Part shown: positions 56,796 through 57,129 of the stretch, one piece after another
Layout: the number at the start of each line of letters is the position of its first letter
How positions within the stretch are numbered: position 1 is the stretch's first letter
Source of the DNA: Streptococcus sp. k-402
Lineage (GTDB): Bacteria > Bacillota > Bacilli > Lactobacillales > Streptococcaceae
NCBI RefSeq assembly: GCF_013277515.1
Contig: NZ_VMNB01000010.1
Location: 89,015 to 146,143 of the forward strand
Reading direction: 5' to 3'
DNA: 57,129 bases
Notes under the pieces: model-generated
Told to the model about the DNA's origin: nothing
The model's database searches: none
What the model saw: the letters and a program-made list of their open reading frames with translations, nothing else
Program-made: the position numbers and the translations under genes

Positions 56796-56934
56796 TATAC
56801 TCTTTGAAAATCTCCTCAAACCACAGTCGCTTCACCTTGGATTATATAGGTCAGTCTTATCTACAACCTCAAAGCGGTGTTTTGGGCAATCTGCTACTAG
56901 CTTGCTAGTTTCTTCTTTGATTTTCATTCAGTAT
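56796..56934 (+). repeat. BOX element (short form)
   Basis: It begins TATACTCTTTGAAAATCTCC and ends GATTTTCATTCAGTAT. It is diverged at several conserved positions (TTTGGGCAATCTGCTACTAG) and lacks part of boxA. It lies in the 438-bp gap at the end of the window. Confidence 0.85.
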
Positions 56935-56958
56935 CTCCTCAATTTTCACAAGAAGATC

Positions 56959-57096
56959 TGATTTTTCTAGCGACAAACAGAATAAATAAGTTAGTTCAAT
57001 GAGCTACCTTCCTTATAGATGAAATTGATATTCATGAAGGAAGTCGCCCTTTATTTTTTGCAAAAGATACTAGTATGAATCTATTTGGGACTTGAA
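56959..57096 (+). pseudogene. Possible degraded ORF with one internal stop (very uncertain)
   Basis: One plus-strand frame reads EDLIFLATNRINKLVQ, a TGA, then LIDEIDIHEGSRPLFFAKDT and a final TGA. It could be the remnant of a gene cut off by the BOX elements on both sides, but the minus strand also has partly open frames. Family not recognised. Nothing else is seen in this gap. Confidence 0.15.
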
Positions 57097-57113
57097 TTTA
57101 TAAGCTGCTCACT

Positions 57114-57129
57114 TATACTCTTCGAAAAT
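57114..57129 (+). repeat. Start of another BOX element (cut by window end)
   Basis: TATACTCTTCGAAAAT equals the boxA start at 52891. The rest is outside the window. Confidence 0.75.

Noticed and set aside
52891..57129. Repeated 13-bp motifs with spacers considered as a CRISPR array
   Set aside because: The repeats are subunits of BOX elements with fixed internal sequence. They are irregularly spaced and there are no cas genes.

Overview
The window is chromosomal DNA of a Streptococcus of the mitis group: S. pneumoniae, or a very close S. mitis or S. pseudopneumoniae relative. Gene order and products match the pneumococcal psa, dcw, pbp2b and nan region: a 309-residue PsaA with Mn ligands at H67, H139, E205 and D280, and a 680-residue PBP2b with S386, S443-S444-N445 and K615-T-G. 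Several BOX repeats, which are typical of pneumococcus and its near relatives, lie between genes. I see no tRNA, rRNA, CRISPR array, prophage or complete insertion sequence.

Positions 1-20272 hold mostly housekeeping and metal-homeostasis genes. They are an Rrf2-type regulator, a calcineurin-like phosphatase, the Mn regulator psaR, a PnuC-like transporter, two tandem paralogous membrane proteins, dtd, the (p)ppGpp enzyme rel, a small DUF1093-like exported protein, a metallo-beta-lactamase-fold hydrolase, pepO, the psaBCA Mn transporter with a visible PsaR palindrome over its -35 box, tpx, a MacB/FtsX-type ABC pair, a GH95 fucosidase and gpmA.

Positions 20417-26347 carry a 1976-residue M26 zinc metalloprotease. 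It has a LysM-like N-terminal domain, about 500 residues of Glu/Ser/Thr/Ala/Pro-rich stalk and no LPXTG. Its catalytic two-thirds is much more AT-rich than its N-terminus and its neighbours. Next come ileS with an Ile T-box leader, then the division cluster divIVA-ylmH-ylmG-sepF-ylmE-ftsZ-ftsA, and then cell-wall genes murF, ddl, recR and pbp2b. PBP2b carries a set of substitutions (including T446A and E476G) typical of mosaic, low-affinity alleles.

Positions 41869-56691 are a sialic-acid catabolism island. It holds an RpiR-type regulator, a RelBE-like toxin-antitoxin pair placed between two near-identical terminator hairpins, a ROK ManNAc kinase, N-acetylneuraminate lyase, YesL-like and YhcH proteins, the SatABC-type transporter, nanE, a Gfo/Idh/MocA oxidoreductase of the 2,7-anhydro-Neu5Ac type, a second sugar ABC transporter and a second YhcH. 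The sialidase nanB and the PTS gene that I recall in this block of pneumococcus are absent. The locus therefore looks able to import and degrade free or anhydro sialic acid without encoding, in this window, the enzyme that releases it. Cre-like sites lie in front of the nanE and satA genes. The window ends inside another BOX element.
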